In this document: positions 16,767 to 24,918 of the stretch, piece after piece | How the letters are laid out: every line of letters begins with the position of its first letter | How positions within the stretch are numbered: the stretch's first letter is position 1 | Source of the DNA: Ilumatobacter sp. | GTDB lineage: Bacteria; Actinomycetota; Acidimicrobiia; Acidimicrobiales; Ilumatobacteraceae | Direction of reading: 5' to 3' | Assembly: GCA_007693335.1 (NCBI GenBank) | Contig: REDU01000109.1 | Span: 25,242 to 89,241, forward strand | Length of the DNA: 64,000 bases | The notes under the pieces: generated by a model | What the model saw: only the letters and a program-made list of their open reading frames with translations | Told to the model about the DNA's origin: nothing | Database searches by the model: none | Program-made: the position numbers and the translations under genes

Positions 16767-18224
16767 ATGGCTGAACAGCTCCGGATGTACGTGGACGGCG
16801 AGTGGGTCGAGGCCCACGACGGTGCCACGTTCGACACGATCGACCCGGCCACCGCCGAGGTACTGGCCTCGGTGCCACGTGCGACCGGCCCCGACGTGGC
16901 TCGCGCCGTCGCCGCCGCCCGCCGGTCGTTCGACCAGGGACGATGGGGGAGCGCGGTGGCCGAGCGCGAGCGGTCGCGTCTCCTGCTCCGGATGGCCGAG
17001 CTGGTGCGCTCGCAGCGCGACGAGCTGGTCGAGCTCGAGGTGCGCGACTGCGGGAAACCGTTGGCCGACGCCCGGGGCGACATCGACGAGGTCGCGTTCA
17101 TGTTCGAGTACTACGCCGGATGGGCCACGAAGATCTCCGGCGACATCCCGCCGGTGGGGCCCGACGCGATGAGCCTCGTCGTGAAGGAACCGCTCGGGGT
17201 GTGCGGGCTGATCGTGCCGTGGAACTACCCGATGCTCATGGCCGCCCAGAAGGTGGCGCCGGCCCTCGCCGCCGGCTGCACCGTGGTGCTCAAGCCCGCC
17301 GAGCAGACACCGCTCACGGCGCTGCGGCTGGCGGCCATCGCCGAGGAGGCCGGGGTTCCGGCCGGTGTGGTCAACGTGGTCACCGGTTTCGGTCCGGAAG
17401 CCGGGGCGCCGCTGCTCACCGATCCGGCCGTCGACAAGATCTCGTTCACCGGCTCGCGTGACGTGGGTGTGATGATCCAGCGCACGTGCGCCGAGCAGCT
17501 CAAGCGGGTCACGCTGGAACTCGGCGGCAAGAGCCCGAACATCGTGTTCGCCGACGCCGACATGGCGGGTGCCGTCCCCGGCACGTGCGCCGGTGTGTTC
17601 GGGAACCAGGGCGAGGTGTGCTCCGCCGGCAGCCGGGTGTTCGTCGAGCGCTCGATCTACGACGAGGCGCTCGACGCGATGACCGCCGAGGCGGCCGCGA
17701 TCCGGCTCGGTTCCGGACTCGATCCCGCGACCACGATGGGTCCGCTCGTGTCGGCCGAGCAGCGCGACCGGGTGCTCGGCTACCTCGAGGTCGGCCGCGC
17801 CGAGGGCGCCCATCTCGCGTTCGAGGGGACCGCGCCGAGCGATCCGGCGCTGGCGAACGGATACTTCGTCGCACCTGCCATCTTCGAGGCGACCTCGAAC
17901 GATCTGCGCATCGCCCGTGAGGAGATCTTCGGCCCGGTGATGACCGTGATCCCGTTCACCGAGGTCGACGAGGTGATCCGCCTCGCGAACGACACCGAGT
18001 ACGGCCTCGCCGCCGCGATCTGGACCCGCGACATCACCAAGGCGCTGCGCACGGCACGAGCCGTTCGCGCCGGCATCGTCTGGATCAACGACAGTCAACC
18101 GGCACCGAGCGAGGCGCTGTGGGGTGGCTACAAGCAGAGCGGTATCGGGCGCGAGCTCGGCCCGTACGCGCTCGACGCCTATCTCGAGACCAAGCAGATC
18201 TACATCAACCTGGGGGCATCATGA
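16767..18224 (+). CDS. NAD(P)-dependent aldehyde dehydrogenase
   Basis: A 485-residue classical aldehyde dehydrogenase, closest in look to betaine/gamma-aminobutyraldehyde dehydrogenases. It has WNYP for cofactor binding (about residue 152), the general-base Glu in ELGGKSPN, the catalytic Cys in NQGEVCSAGSR, and the C-terminal YKQSGIGRELG...LETKQIYIN segment. Length is normal. Its stop overlaps the methyltransferase ATG by 4 bases, so the two are expressed together; with the downstream SDR they suggest a small catabolic or modification pathway for an unknown aldehyde. Confidence 0.94.
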   Translation: MAEQLRMYVDGEWVEAHDGATFDTIDPATAEVLASVPRATGPDVARAVAAARRSFDQGRWGSAVAERERSRLLLRMAELVRSQRDELVELEVRDCGKPLADARGDIDEVAFMFEYYAGWATKISGDIPPVGPDAMSLVVKEPLGVCGLIVPWNYPMLMAAQKVAPALAAGCTVVLKPAEQTPLTALRLAAIAEEAGVPAGVVNVVTGFGPEAGAPLLTDPAVDKISFTGSRDVGVMIQRTCAEQLKRVTLELGGKSPNIVFADADMAGAVPGTCAGVFGNQGEVCSAGSRVFVERSIYDEALDAMTAEAAAIRLGSGLDPATTMGPLVSAEQRDRVLGYLEVGRAEGAHLAFEGTAPSDPALANGYFVAPAIFEATSNDLRIAREEIFGPVMTVIPFTEVDEVIRLANDTEYGLAAAIWTRDITKALRTARAVRAGIVWINDSQPAPSEALWGGYKQSGIGRELGPYALDAYLETKQIYINLGAS

Positions 18225-19375
18225 CCGAACACGACACCAGCATCCGCGCCGGGGCGGGCGTCCCGGGCCGGACCGACCCCGATCCCGATGCCTTGAAGAT
18301 GTACTCGTTCCAGGTGTTCACCAAGCTCGAGGGAGCGGTGACCGCCGGCATGATCCACCTCGGCGACAAGCTCGGGATGTTCCGGGCGCTGGCCGAGGCG
18401 GACCAACCGCTCACCACCGATGAGCTCGCCAGCCGCACCGGCCTCGCCGAGCGCTGGGTGCGCGAGTGGGCGCACAACCAGGCGGCGGCGCGGATCATCC
18501 GCTCCCACACGGGCGATGCGTCCGGTGATGTGTCCGGCGACGCAGCGGTTCGGTTCTCCCTCAGCCCCGAGGCCGTGGCCGTGCTCGCGTCCCCCGAGCA
18601 TCCGGCCTTCGGCATGGGTATGTTCCACCGACTTCCCCAGACCATGCGCACCCTCGAGGAGATGCCCGAGAGCTTCGTGACCGGTCTCGGGCACGACTAC
18701 GACAGCCATGGTCCGGAGGGCGCCGTGGGCATCGAGCGCAGCTTCGAGCCGTGGAGCAATGCCTTCCTGGTCCCCACCGTGCTCCCGGCACTCGACGGCG
18801 TGGTCGACAGGCTCCAGGCCGGTGCCGTGGTGGCCGACGTCGGGTGCGGCGCTGGCAGCGCCGTGTTGAAGATGGCCGAGGCGTTCCCCGCCAGCCGCTT
18901 CCACGGGTACGACATCTCCCGCTACGCGCTCGGGCGGGCCGAGCAGAAGCGGGTGGAGGCCGGCGCGACCAATGTGCACTTCCACGATCCGCGCCAGGAC
19001 CCGCTGCCGTCGAACCACACGGTCGACCTCGTGACCACCTTCGACTGCATCCACGACATGACCGATCCGCAGGGGATGATGCACGCCATCCGCGGTGCCA
19101 TCGCCCCCGACGGCGTGTGGCTCCTGGTCGACATCAAGGCGCGCGACACCTTCGCCGAGAACGTCGAGAAGAACCCGATGGCGTCGCTGATGTACGGGAT
19201 CAGCGTGCTGTCGTGCATGTCGTCAGCGCTCAGCGAACCCGGGGGTGCCGGCCTCGGCACCTTGGGTCTTCCGGCTGCGAAGGCCGAGGCGATGGCGTCC
19301 GAGGCCGGCTTCACGAGATTCCGCACGCTCGACATCGATCACTCCGTCAACGCCTTCTACGAGGTACGGCCATGA
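18221..19375 (+). CDS. Class I SAM-dependent methyltransferase with winged-helix N-terminus
   Basis: A 384-residue protein. The N-terminal ~110 residues look like the helical/winged-helix dimerisation region of O-methyltransferases (LTTDELASRTGLAERWVREW). The SAM-binding Rossmann domain follows with motif I ADVGCGAGSAVL (about residue 205) and a later acidic YDIS stretch. The C-terminus has the usual beta strands of the fold. The acceptor is unknown. ATGA overlap with the aldehyde dehydrogenase indicates translational coupling; a longer upstream frame lies inside that gene and is a shadow. Confidence 0.9.
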   Translation: MTEHDTSIRAGAGVPGRTDPDPDALKMYSFQVFTKLEGAVTAGMIHLGDKLGMFRALAEADQPLTTDELASRTGLAERWVREWAHNQAAARIIRSHTGDASGDVSGDAAVRFSLSPEAVAVLASPEHPAFGMGMFHRLPQTMRTLEEMPESFVTGLGHDYDSHGPEGAVGIERSFEPWSNAFLVPTVLPALDGVVDRLQAGAVVADVGCGAGSAVLKMAEAFPASRFHGYDISRYALGRAEQKRVEAGATNVHFHDPRQDPLPSNHTVDLVTTFDCIHDMTDPQGMMHAIRGAIAPDGVWLLVDIKARDTFAENVEKNPMASLMYGISVLSCMSSALSEPGGAGLGTLGLPAAKAEAMASEAGFTRFRTLDIDHSVNAFYEVRP

Positions 19376-19388
19376 GGTGACCGTCACC

Positions 19389-19394
19389 TACAGT
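19389..19394 (+). promoter_or_regulatory. -10 box (TACAGT) ahead of the leader ORF and SDR gene
   Basis: TACAGT lies 8 bases before the ATG at 19403, the leaderless spacing typical here. It begins just after the methyltransferase stop. Confidence 0.4.
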
Positions 19395-19402
19395 CGACCG
19401 CC

Positions 19403-19498
19403 ATGAGCGACCGCTGCACACTCGACGAGGCCAAGGTATTCGCCGCCGGGCTCGACCTCGAAAGCGGCGTGGGAGGTGGGCAGCGGTGGAGCGCCTGA
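19403..19498 (+). CDS. Possible 31-residue leader peptide overlapping the SDR start
   Basis: An ATG placed 8 bases after a TACAGT box opens a 31-codon frame (N-terminus MSDRCTLDEA) with mostly G/C third bases. Its TGA lies 13 bases inside the SDR gene, whose GTG is in another frame. It may be a translated leader that couples or tunes SDR expression, or the stub of a decayed gene. No family recognised. Confidence 0.35.
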   Translation: MSDRCTLDEAKVFAAGLDLESGVGGGQRWSA

Positions 19499-20277
19499 CC
19501 TCGCTGTCACGCTCGATCGCGGGAAGACATGCCGTCGTGACGGGTGCGGCGAGCGGGATGGGTCGCGCCACGGCCCACCTGTTCGCCGACGAGGGTGCCC
19601 GGGTGGTGGTGGCCGATCTCGGCGACGAGCGGGTGGCGACGGTGGTCGACGAGATCCGTGCGGTGTACGGCTCCGATGCCGCGCTGGGCGTGACCTGCGA
19701 TGTGGCAGACCACGAGCAGCTCCGCGAGCTGGTGCACGCCGTCGACGGGTGGTGCGGCGGTATCGACATCGTCGTCAACAACGCGGGGGTCTCGTTGCCC
19801 AGCTCGGTGTTCCAGCCCGAGGACGAGTTCGAGACCAACTGGGCCCGCACCCTCGACATCAACCTGACCGCGCACGCCCGCCTGGTGCGGCTCGCGCTGC
19901 CGTTCCTCGCACAGTCCGGGGAAGGTCGTGTGGTCAACATCGCCTCGACCGAGGCCATCGTGACCACGGCCGGACTGGCTGCGTACGCCGCCACGAAGGC
20001 CGGGGTGGTCGGGCTCACCAAGAGTCTCGCCGTCGAGCTCGGTCGTCACGGCGTGACGGTCAACTGCATCTGCCCGGGGCCGATCCTGACCGGGATGACC
20101 GCCGGGATCCCCGACGAGGCGAAGGCCACGTATGCCCGTCGGCGGGTGCCGCTCCGGCGTTACGGGATGCCCGAGGAGGTCGCCCAGATGACGCTGAACC
20201 TCTGCCTGCCGGCCAGCAGCTTCGTGAACGGTGCCATCATCCCGGTGGACGGTGGTATGACGATCCGCCACACCTGA
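19486..20277 (+). CDS. Short-chain dehydrogenase/reductase (SDR)
   Basis: A 263-residue classical SDR. It has the cofactor motif TGAASGMG (about residues 19-26), NNAG, the catalytic Ser in NIASTEA, and YAATK with the Tyr and Lys. The C-terminus PVDGGMTIR is typical of oligomeric 3-oxoacyl-ACP-reductase-like SDRs. An acidic residue (VVADLGD) after the second strand favours NAD(H). Substrate unknown. It follows the aldehyde dehydrogenase and methyltransferase genes and is convergent with the next gene 9 bases away. The GTG start lies inside the preceding 31-codon frame. Confidence 0.92.
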   Translation: MERLTSLSRSIAGRHAVVTGAASGMGRATAHLFADEGARVVVADLGDERVATVVDEIRAVYGSDAALGVTCDVADHEQLRELVHAVDGWCGGIDIVVNNAGVSLPSSVFQPEDEFETNWARTLDINLTAHARLVRLALPFLAQSGEGRVVNIASTEAIVTTAGLAAYAATKAGVVGLTKSLAVELGRHGVTVNCICPGPILTGMTAGIPDEAKATYARRRVPLRRYGMPEEVAQMTLNLCLPASSFVNGAIIPVDGGMTIRHT

Positions 20278-20286
20278 CCGGATCGA

Positions 20287-21402
20287 TCAGGCTGGGTCGA
20301 GGATGCCCGTGAGGCCCGTGGGCTCGTGCGGGCCCAGAACGAGCGACTCCAGGATGCCGATGCCCTCGTGTTCGCCGGCCGCACCGCTCGAGTGGGCACG
20401 GCACACCGTCTGGACGTGCACGTGGTGGGCGGCGCACGGGTCGGCCACGGGCAGCGTCCAGCGCTCACCGTCCTCCTCGAGCTCGCCCTTCCAGACGCCG
20501 TGGGCCCATTCGGGGTGCCCGTAGCCGAGTCCGGCCATGTGGAAGTCGTAGAGAGGCTCGAGCGAGACGTGGGTGGACGCGCCGCCGTACTCGACGAGAT
20601 CGAGCTCGAACCGTTGGGCCCAGCGGGTTCCGGTGCGCCAGCCGACCTCGTACTCGACCCGATCGACCGCGACCGGCGGCTCACCGTCGGGCACCACGAA
20701 CCCCGTCTCGTGCCAGCGGCGACCGTCGCCGTGCTCGTTGACGTCCATGTGGGTGGCGAACTCCCCGAAGTTCACCGGCGCCCAGAGCCAGTAGAACTGT
20801 GGCTCTGACACCGGCGCACCCGTGGGGGCTCGCTCGCCCACCGGGCGCACACCCCACGATCGGTCGCGAGATCCCCAGGTGTCGGCTGGTGAGCAGGAGT
20901 GACGGTGTCCGCCGATGTCGATCCAGCCCTCCCACCGGCCGAACTGCGTGAGCCGGGTGTAGTCGAGCAGCACGCGCTGGCCGACCTGGTGGAAGAAGTG
21001 CGGCTCCTCGATCGGTGCCGACCGGGCCCTGAACGTGAGCTCGGCCCGGATGCCCTCGTTGGGGGCGTCGACCAGCACTCGGAGCGTCCGGAGCGGCTCG
21101 ACCACCTCGACGCGCACCGGTCCGACGTGGTTCGCGTCGCGTCGGTCGGCGGGCGCCCGCCTCGACGCGTGCACGTTGATCTGTTCGGAACCCCCCAGCA
21201 CCACGCTGAACGACGCGTCGGCCACGTGGCGGTTCGGGTACAGACCCATGGCGCAGGCGAAGTAGAGCGAGTCGTCGGCACCCTGGTCGCGGCAGTACCC
21301 GTTGAAGAAGTAGCGGTCGTAGTGATTGAGGTCGGAGGACCCCGTCCGGGCGACCGGATGTGACGTCTGATGGATCGGATAGTCGTCGAACGAACTCAGC
21401 AC
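20287..21402 (-). CDS. DUF7064/AttH-like beta-barrel protein, function unknown
   Basis: A 371-residue soluble protein rich in aromatic, His and charged residues, with motifs such as DRYFFNGYCRD, GSRDRSWGVRPVG and QFYWLWAPVNFG. The arrangement resembles the lipocalin-like AttH/CrtC clan and the DUF7064/DUF7065 proteins found beside steroid or lipid catabolic genes in actinobacteria. No catalytic residues are established. The ATG at 21420 is possible, but the GTG at 21402 has a TACGGT box 7 bases upstream, and I take that as the start. Confidence 0.75.
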   Translation of the reverse strand: MLSSFDDYPIHQTSHPVARTGSSDLNHYDRYFFNGYCRDQGADDSLYFACAMGLYPNRHVADASFSVVLGGSEQINVHASRRAPADRRDANHVGPVRVEVVEPLRTLRVLVDAPNEGIRAELTFRARSAPIEEPHFFHQVGQRVLLDYTRLTQFGRWEGWIDIGGHRHSCSPADTWGSRDRSWGVRPVGERAPTGAPVSEPQFYWLWAPVNFGEFATHMDVNEHGDGRRWHETGFVVPDGEPPVAVDRVEYEVGWRTGTRWAQRFELDLVEYGGASTHVSLEPLYDFHMAGLGYGHPEWAHGVWKGELEEDGERWTLPVADPCAAHHVHVQTVCRAHSSGAAGEHEGIGILESLVLGPHEPTGLTGILDPA

Positions 21403-21409
21403 ACGACCG

Positions 21410-21415
21410 ACCGTA
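21410..21415 (-). promoter_or_regulatory. -10 box (TACGGT) of the DUF7064-like gene
   Basis: TACGGT on the minus strand lies 7 bases before the GTG at 21402. It would put the upstream ATG (21420) outside the transcript. Confidence 0.4.
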
Positions 21416-21419
21416 GTCA

Positions 21420-21425
21420 TATCCT
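21420..21425 (+). promoter_or_regulatory. -10 box (TATCCT) of ctaA
   Basis: TATCCT lies 9 bases before the ATG at 21435. It sits a few bases from the divergent TACGGT box. Confidence 0.4.
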
Positions 21426-21434
21426 GTGGGCACC

Positions 21435-22391
21435 ATGCAGCTCCAACCGCGTCGCTACCGGACGATCACGATCGGGGCGCTCATCGCGCTGTGCGTGATC
21501 ATCGTGACGGGTGCGGGCGTCCGACTCACCGGCAGCGGGCTCGGCTGTGACAGCTGGCCGGCCTGCAACGAGACCAGATTCGTCGACGTCTCCGACGCTC
21601 ACACCGCCATCGAGCAGCTGAACCGCCTGTTCACTGGCGTGATCGTCGTGCTCGTGGCCGCAGCGGTGCTGGGGTCGCTGATCCGTGCACCCCGTCGGCG
21701 CGACCTCACCTGGCTCTCGCTCGGGCTCGTGGTCGGTGTGTTCGGCCAGGCCGTGGTGGGCGGGATCGTCGTGCTCACCGGGTTGCACCCCGCCGCGGTC
21801 CAGCAGCATTTCCTGCTGTCGATGGTGACGGTCGTGAACGGTGCGGTGCTGGTCCGCAGGGCGGGGGAGCCCGACGGGGTGCCCCGGCGGCACGTGGTAC
21901 GTCGCCGCACCCGTCATCTGGCGTGGGTGCTCGCCATCGCGACGTCCGTCGCGATCTTCACCGGCACGCTCGTGACAGGTACCGGGCCGCACGCCGGCGA
22001 CGAGAACGCGGAGCGGTTCGGTTTCGTCATCTCCGATGTCGCACGGGTGCACGGGATCACCGTGATCGTGTCGATCGCGACGGCGCTCGCGCTGGTGGCT
22101 CGGATCCACCGCCACCCGGGCGACCGCGCTGCGATGTGGCAGCCGCTCACCACGTGGATGTTCGTGGCGGTGCTCCAGGCCGCGGTGGGCTACGTCCAGT
22201 ACTTCAACGGTGTGCCCGAGTTGCTGGTGGCGATCCACATCGCCGGAGCCACCCTGCTCTACCTCGTCACGGTGCACGTGGTGCTCGCCACGAAGCGGCC
22301 GTTGTTCGACGAGCTTGCCGCGGTGCGGAGCGAAACGGTCGACGCCGACCACGAGCTGGTCAGAGCGATCGTCACCCATCCGGACACCTGA
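21435..22391 (+). CDS. ctaA: Heme A synthase (COX15/CtaA)
   Basis: A polytopic membrane protein of 318 residues with eight predicted transmembrane helices. CtaA converts heme O to heme A for aa3-type cytochrome oxidase. The four helix-borne heme-ligand His are visible in HTAIEQLNR, QQHFLLSM, VARVHGIT and AIHIAGAT. The extracellular Cys pair is present in GCDSWPAC. Neither ctaB nor oxidase subunits are in the window. The ATG at 21435 is preferred over the GTG at 21426, which would directly abut the -10 box. Confidence 0.93.
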   Translation: MQLQPRRYRTITIGALIALCVIIVTGAGVRLTGSGLGCDSWPACNETRFVDVSDAHTAIEQLNRLFTGVIVVLVAAAVLGSLIRAPRRRDLTWLSLGLVVGVFGQAVVGGIVVLTGLHPAAVQQHFLLSMVTVVNGAVLVRRAGEPDGVPRRHVVRRRTRHLAWVLAIATSVAIFTGTLVTGTGPHAGDENAERFGFVISDVARVHGITVIVSIATALALVARIHRHPGDRAAMWQPLTTWMFVAVLQAAVGYVQYFNGVPELLVAIHIAGATLLYLVTVHVVLATKRPLFDELAAVRSETVDADHELVRAIVTHPDT

Positions 22392-22400
22392 CCCGAACAG

Positions 22401-22452
22401 GCCACCGGAACACGCCACCGGAACACGCCACCGGAACACGCCACCGGAACAC
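22401..22452. repeat. 4 x 13-base perfect tandem repeat upstream of livH
   Basis: Four exact copies of GCCACCGGAACAC run head to tail, preceded by a degenerate partial copy. They fill most of the ctaA-livH gap and end 15 bases before the putative -35 of livH. They could be a slippage-prone spacer or an operator array. Confidence 0.9.
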
Positions 22453-22467
22453 GATGGTCACACGGGA

Positions 22468-22499
22468 TTGCCATTCCGTTCACCGCGATGTCGTACAGT
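22468..22499 (+). promoter_or_regulatory. Promoter of the liv operon
   Basis: TTGCCA (22468-22473) and TACAGT (22494-22499), 20 bases apart, resemble -35/-10 elements. The -10 lies 9 bases before the ATG at 22509, which argues against the earlier ATG at 22488. Confidence 0.45.
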
Positions 22500-22508
22500 A
22501 CCGACGCG

Positions 22509-23909
22509 ATGCGGGCACCTGACCACCCACTTCCGATCCCCCCGACCCGGCGATCAGCCAGGAACGGGCGTACTCGGATGCTCCGTGTCTGTCGATGGTT
22601 GGTCGTCCTCCTCACCGTGGGCCTCGTGATCGACACCGGCGTGGTGTCGGCCCAGGACGAGGAGCAGTCGGTCTTCGGCACCCTCACCTACACCGACCCC
22701 GAGACGAACGATCGTGTCCCGGTCGAGGGTGGGCTCATCACCGTCGAGGGTGTGGGTTCGGCCCCGAGTGAGGCCGACGGATCGTTCCGCATCGGCTTGC
22801 CCGAACCGGGCGAGTACGTGGTCTCCATCGATCCCGAGGGTCTCCCCGAGGGGGTGTTCCTCGACGACCCCGATCGCGCCGTGCTCACGGTCAACGTGCA
22901 GGAGGGTGGCAACCAGATCGTGCTGTTCCGGCTCACGGTGCTCGACGAGGCCGACCGGGGGAGCACGTCGGGCGGTATCACCGGGCGACGGGTCGCCCAG
23001 CTCACCGCCGAGGGACTCAAACAGGGCCTCTACCTCGCGATGGCGGCCATCGGGCTCTCGATGATCTTCGGCACCACGGGGCTCACCAACTTCGCCCATG
23101 CCGAGCTGGTGACCTTCGGCATGCTCGGCACCTACTTCTTCAACTTCTACGGGCTGGCGGGGGTGATCGGGTTCCTCGCCCCGCTCCCGCCCCCCTTCGG
23201 CGACGGGATGAACCTCGTGTTCGCCGCGGTGTTCGGGATGCTGGCGGGCGGCACGCTCGGTTGGGCCATCAACCGGTTCATCTTCCGAGGCGCTCGTCGC
23301 AGCGGCGTGAGCCTGCTCGCCCAGATGCTGATGACGATCGGGTTGTCGATCCTGTTGCGCTACATCTTCCTGTACGTGTTCCGCGGTGGACCGCGCACGT
23401 TCGGACAGTTCACCGCCCAGCGAGCCGTGAAGATCGGTCCGATCGAACTGACGCCGAAGGACATGATCGCCATGTCGCTCGCGATCATCATCTTGATCCT
23501 GGTGGGCGTCTTCTTGCAGCTCACGCGCACCGGCAAGGCCATGCGAGCGGTCTCCGACAACCGTGAACTGGCCGAGTCGACCGGCATCAACGTCGAGCGC
23601 GTCATCTCCACCGTCTGGGTGTCGGGGGCGGCGCTCGCGGCGCTCGGTGGCACCTTCTTCGGCCTCACCCAGATCCGTTGGGACTTCGGTTTCCGGAACC
23701 TGTTGTTGCTGTTCGCGGCGGTGGTGCTGGGCGGTCTCGGGACCGCCTACGGCGCGCTGCTCGGTGCGCTGATCGTCGGCCTCGCGATCAACCTGTCCAC
23801 CATCGTGATCGACGCCGAGCTGAAGAACATGGTGGCGCTGCTGGTCATGGTCGTGATCCTCCTCGTGAGGCCACAGGGCATCCTCGGACGTCCGGAACGG
23901 ATCGGATAG
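22509..23909 (+). CDS. livH: LivH-type ABC permease with N-terminal exported beta domain
   Basis: A 466-residue permease, about 170 residues longer than usual LivH. A first hydrophobic segment (LVVLLTVGLVIDTGVVSAQ) looks like a signal peptide or anchor. A ~90-residue beta-sandwich follows, resembling a carboxypeptidase regulatory-like domain (DGSFRIGLPEPGEYVVSIDPEG). Then comes the normal LivH permease of about eight helices, from GLKQGLYLAMAAIGLSMIFG onward, with TGKAMRAVSDN as the coupling loop. The permease works with LivM, LivG and LivF to import branched-chain amino acids or similar solutes. Confidence 0.9.
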   Translation: MRAPDHPLPIPPTRRSARNGRTRMLRVCRWLVVLLTVGLVIDTGVVSAQDEEQSVFGTLTYTDPETNDRVPVEGGLITVEGVGSAPSEADGSFRIGLPEPGEYVVSIDPEGLPEGVFLDDPDRAVLTVNVQEGGNQIVLFRLTVLDEADRGSTSGGITGRRVAQLTAEGLKQGLYLAMAAIGLSMIFGTTGLTNFAHAELVTFGMLGTYFFNFYGLAGVIGFLAPLPPPFGDGMNLVFAAVFGMLAGGTLGWAINRFIFRGARRSGVSLLAQMLMTIGLSILLRYIFLYVFRGGPRTFGQFTAQRAVKIGPIELTPKDMIAMSLAIIILILVGVFLQLTRTGKAMRAVSDNRELAESTGINVERVISTVWVSGAALAALGGTFFGLTQIRWDFGFRNLLLLFAAVVLGGLGTAYGALLGALIVGLAINLSTIVIDAELKNMVALLVMVVILLVRPQGILGRPERIG

Positions 23910-23913
23910 CCGC

Positions 23914-24918
23914 GTGGACTGGGGTTTCATCTTCGAGCGGACCATGTCAGCGATGATCGGTCCCGAGGCCATGGTGTTCGCGCTGGCGGCCATCGGGCTG
24001 AACGTGCACTTCGGGTACGCCGGTCTGCTCAACTTCGGTCAGGTCGGCTTCCTGGCCGCCGGTGCCTACGGGCTCGGTATGACCGTCTACTGGCTCGATC
24101 TGAACTTCTGGCTCGGTATCCCGTTCGGCATCCTGTACGCGCTCGTGCTCGCGCTGATCCTCGGGATCCCGACGCTCAGGTTGAGGGCCGACTACCTCGC
24201 CATCGTCACCATCGCCGCGTCCGAGAGCATCAGACTGTTCGTGCGTTGGCGGGGCAACTCCGACATCACCGGCGCGTCACAGGGCATCAACGAGTTCGCT
24301 CGGCCCTTCTACGACCTCAACCCGTTCGTGAACGGTCAGTTCTACTCGCTCGGCCCGTTCAAGTACCTCGGTCGCGACGTGTGGGTGCTCATGGTCGGCT
24401 GGACCATCGTGATGCTGTCGCTGCTGGTGGTCTGGCAGATCATGCGGTCACCGTGGGGACGTGCGCTCCGGGCCATCCGCGAAGACGAGGACGCCGCTCG
24501 GGCCCTCGGCAAGAACGCCTACGTCTACAAGGTGCAGGCGCTCATGATCGGCGGTGTGATCGGTGCCCTGGCAGGCATGTTGCAGGTCATCCAGAAGTCG
24601 TCGGTGCAGCCCGACACGTTCAACCCGGTGATCACGTTCACCATCTGGGCGATCCTCATCCTCGGCGGGCCCGGCCGAGTCTGGTCGCCGGTGGTCGGAT
24701 CGATGATCTACTGGTCGTTGATCGTGTTCATCGAGAACGTGCTGCGCGGCCTGCCGAGTGGCGCGCGCGACACGCTGGAGAACACGGTCCGCCTGAGCGA
24801 CATCAACATCTCCCAACTGCGCTTCATGCTGGTCGGTCTGGGCCTGCTGTTGTTGGCCCGTTTCCGACCGCAGGGGATCTTCGGATCGAGAGAGGAGATG
24901 GCGCTCGATGACCGATGA
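23914..24918 (+). CDS. livM: LivM-type ABC permease
   Basis: A 334-residue inner-membrane permease with eight or more hydrophobic helices and no N-terminal extra domain. The LivM signature region (GRALRAIREDEDAARALGKN) forms the coupling helix contacting the ATPases. It pairs with LivH to make the translocation pore. The GTG start is four bases after the livH stop, and the end overlaps the livG start by 11 bases. Confidence 0.93.
   Translation: MDWGFIFERTMSAMIGPEAMVFALAAIGLNVHFGYAGLLNFGQVGFLAAGAYGLGMTVYWLDLNFWLGIPFGILYALVLALILGIPTLRLRADYLAIVTIAASESIRLFVRWRGNSDITGASQGINEFARPFYDLNPFVNGQFYSLGPFKYLGRDVWVLMVGWTIVMLSLLVVWQIMRSPWGRALRAIREDEDAARALGKNAYVYKVQALMIGGVIGALAGMLQVIQKSSVQPDTFNPVITFTIWAILILGGPGRVWSPVVGSMIYWSLIVFIENVLRGLPSGARDTLENTVRLSDINISQLRFMLVGLGLLLLARFRPQGIFGSREEMALDDR

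Noticed and set aside
16191..18098. A 635-codon minus-strand frame across the phosphatase and aldehyde dehydrogenase
   Set aside because: It spans two genuine plus-strand genes and has no recognisable motif.
22488..22508. ATG at 22488 as the livH start
   Set aside because: It lies upstream of the TACAGT box, so a transcript from that promoter would not contain it; the ATG at 22509 fits.
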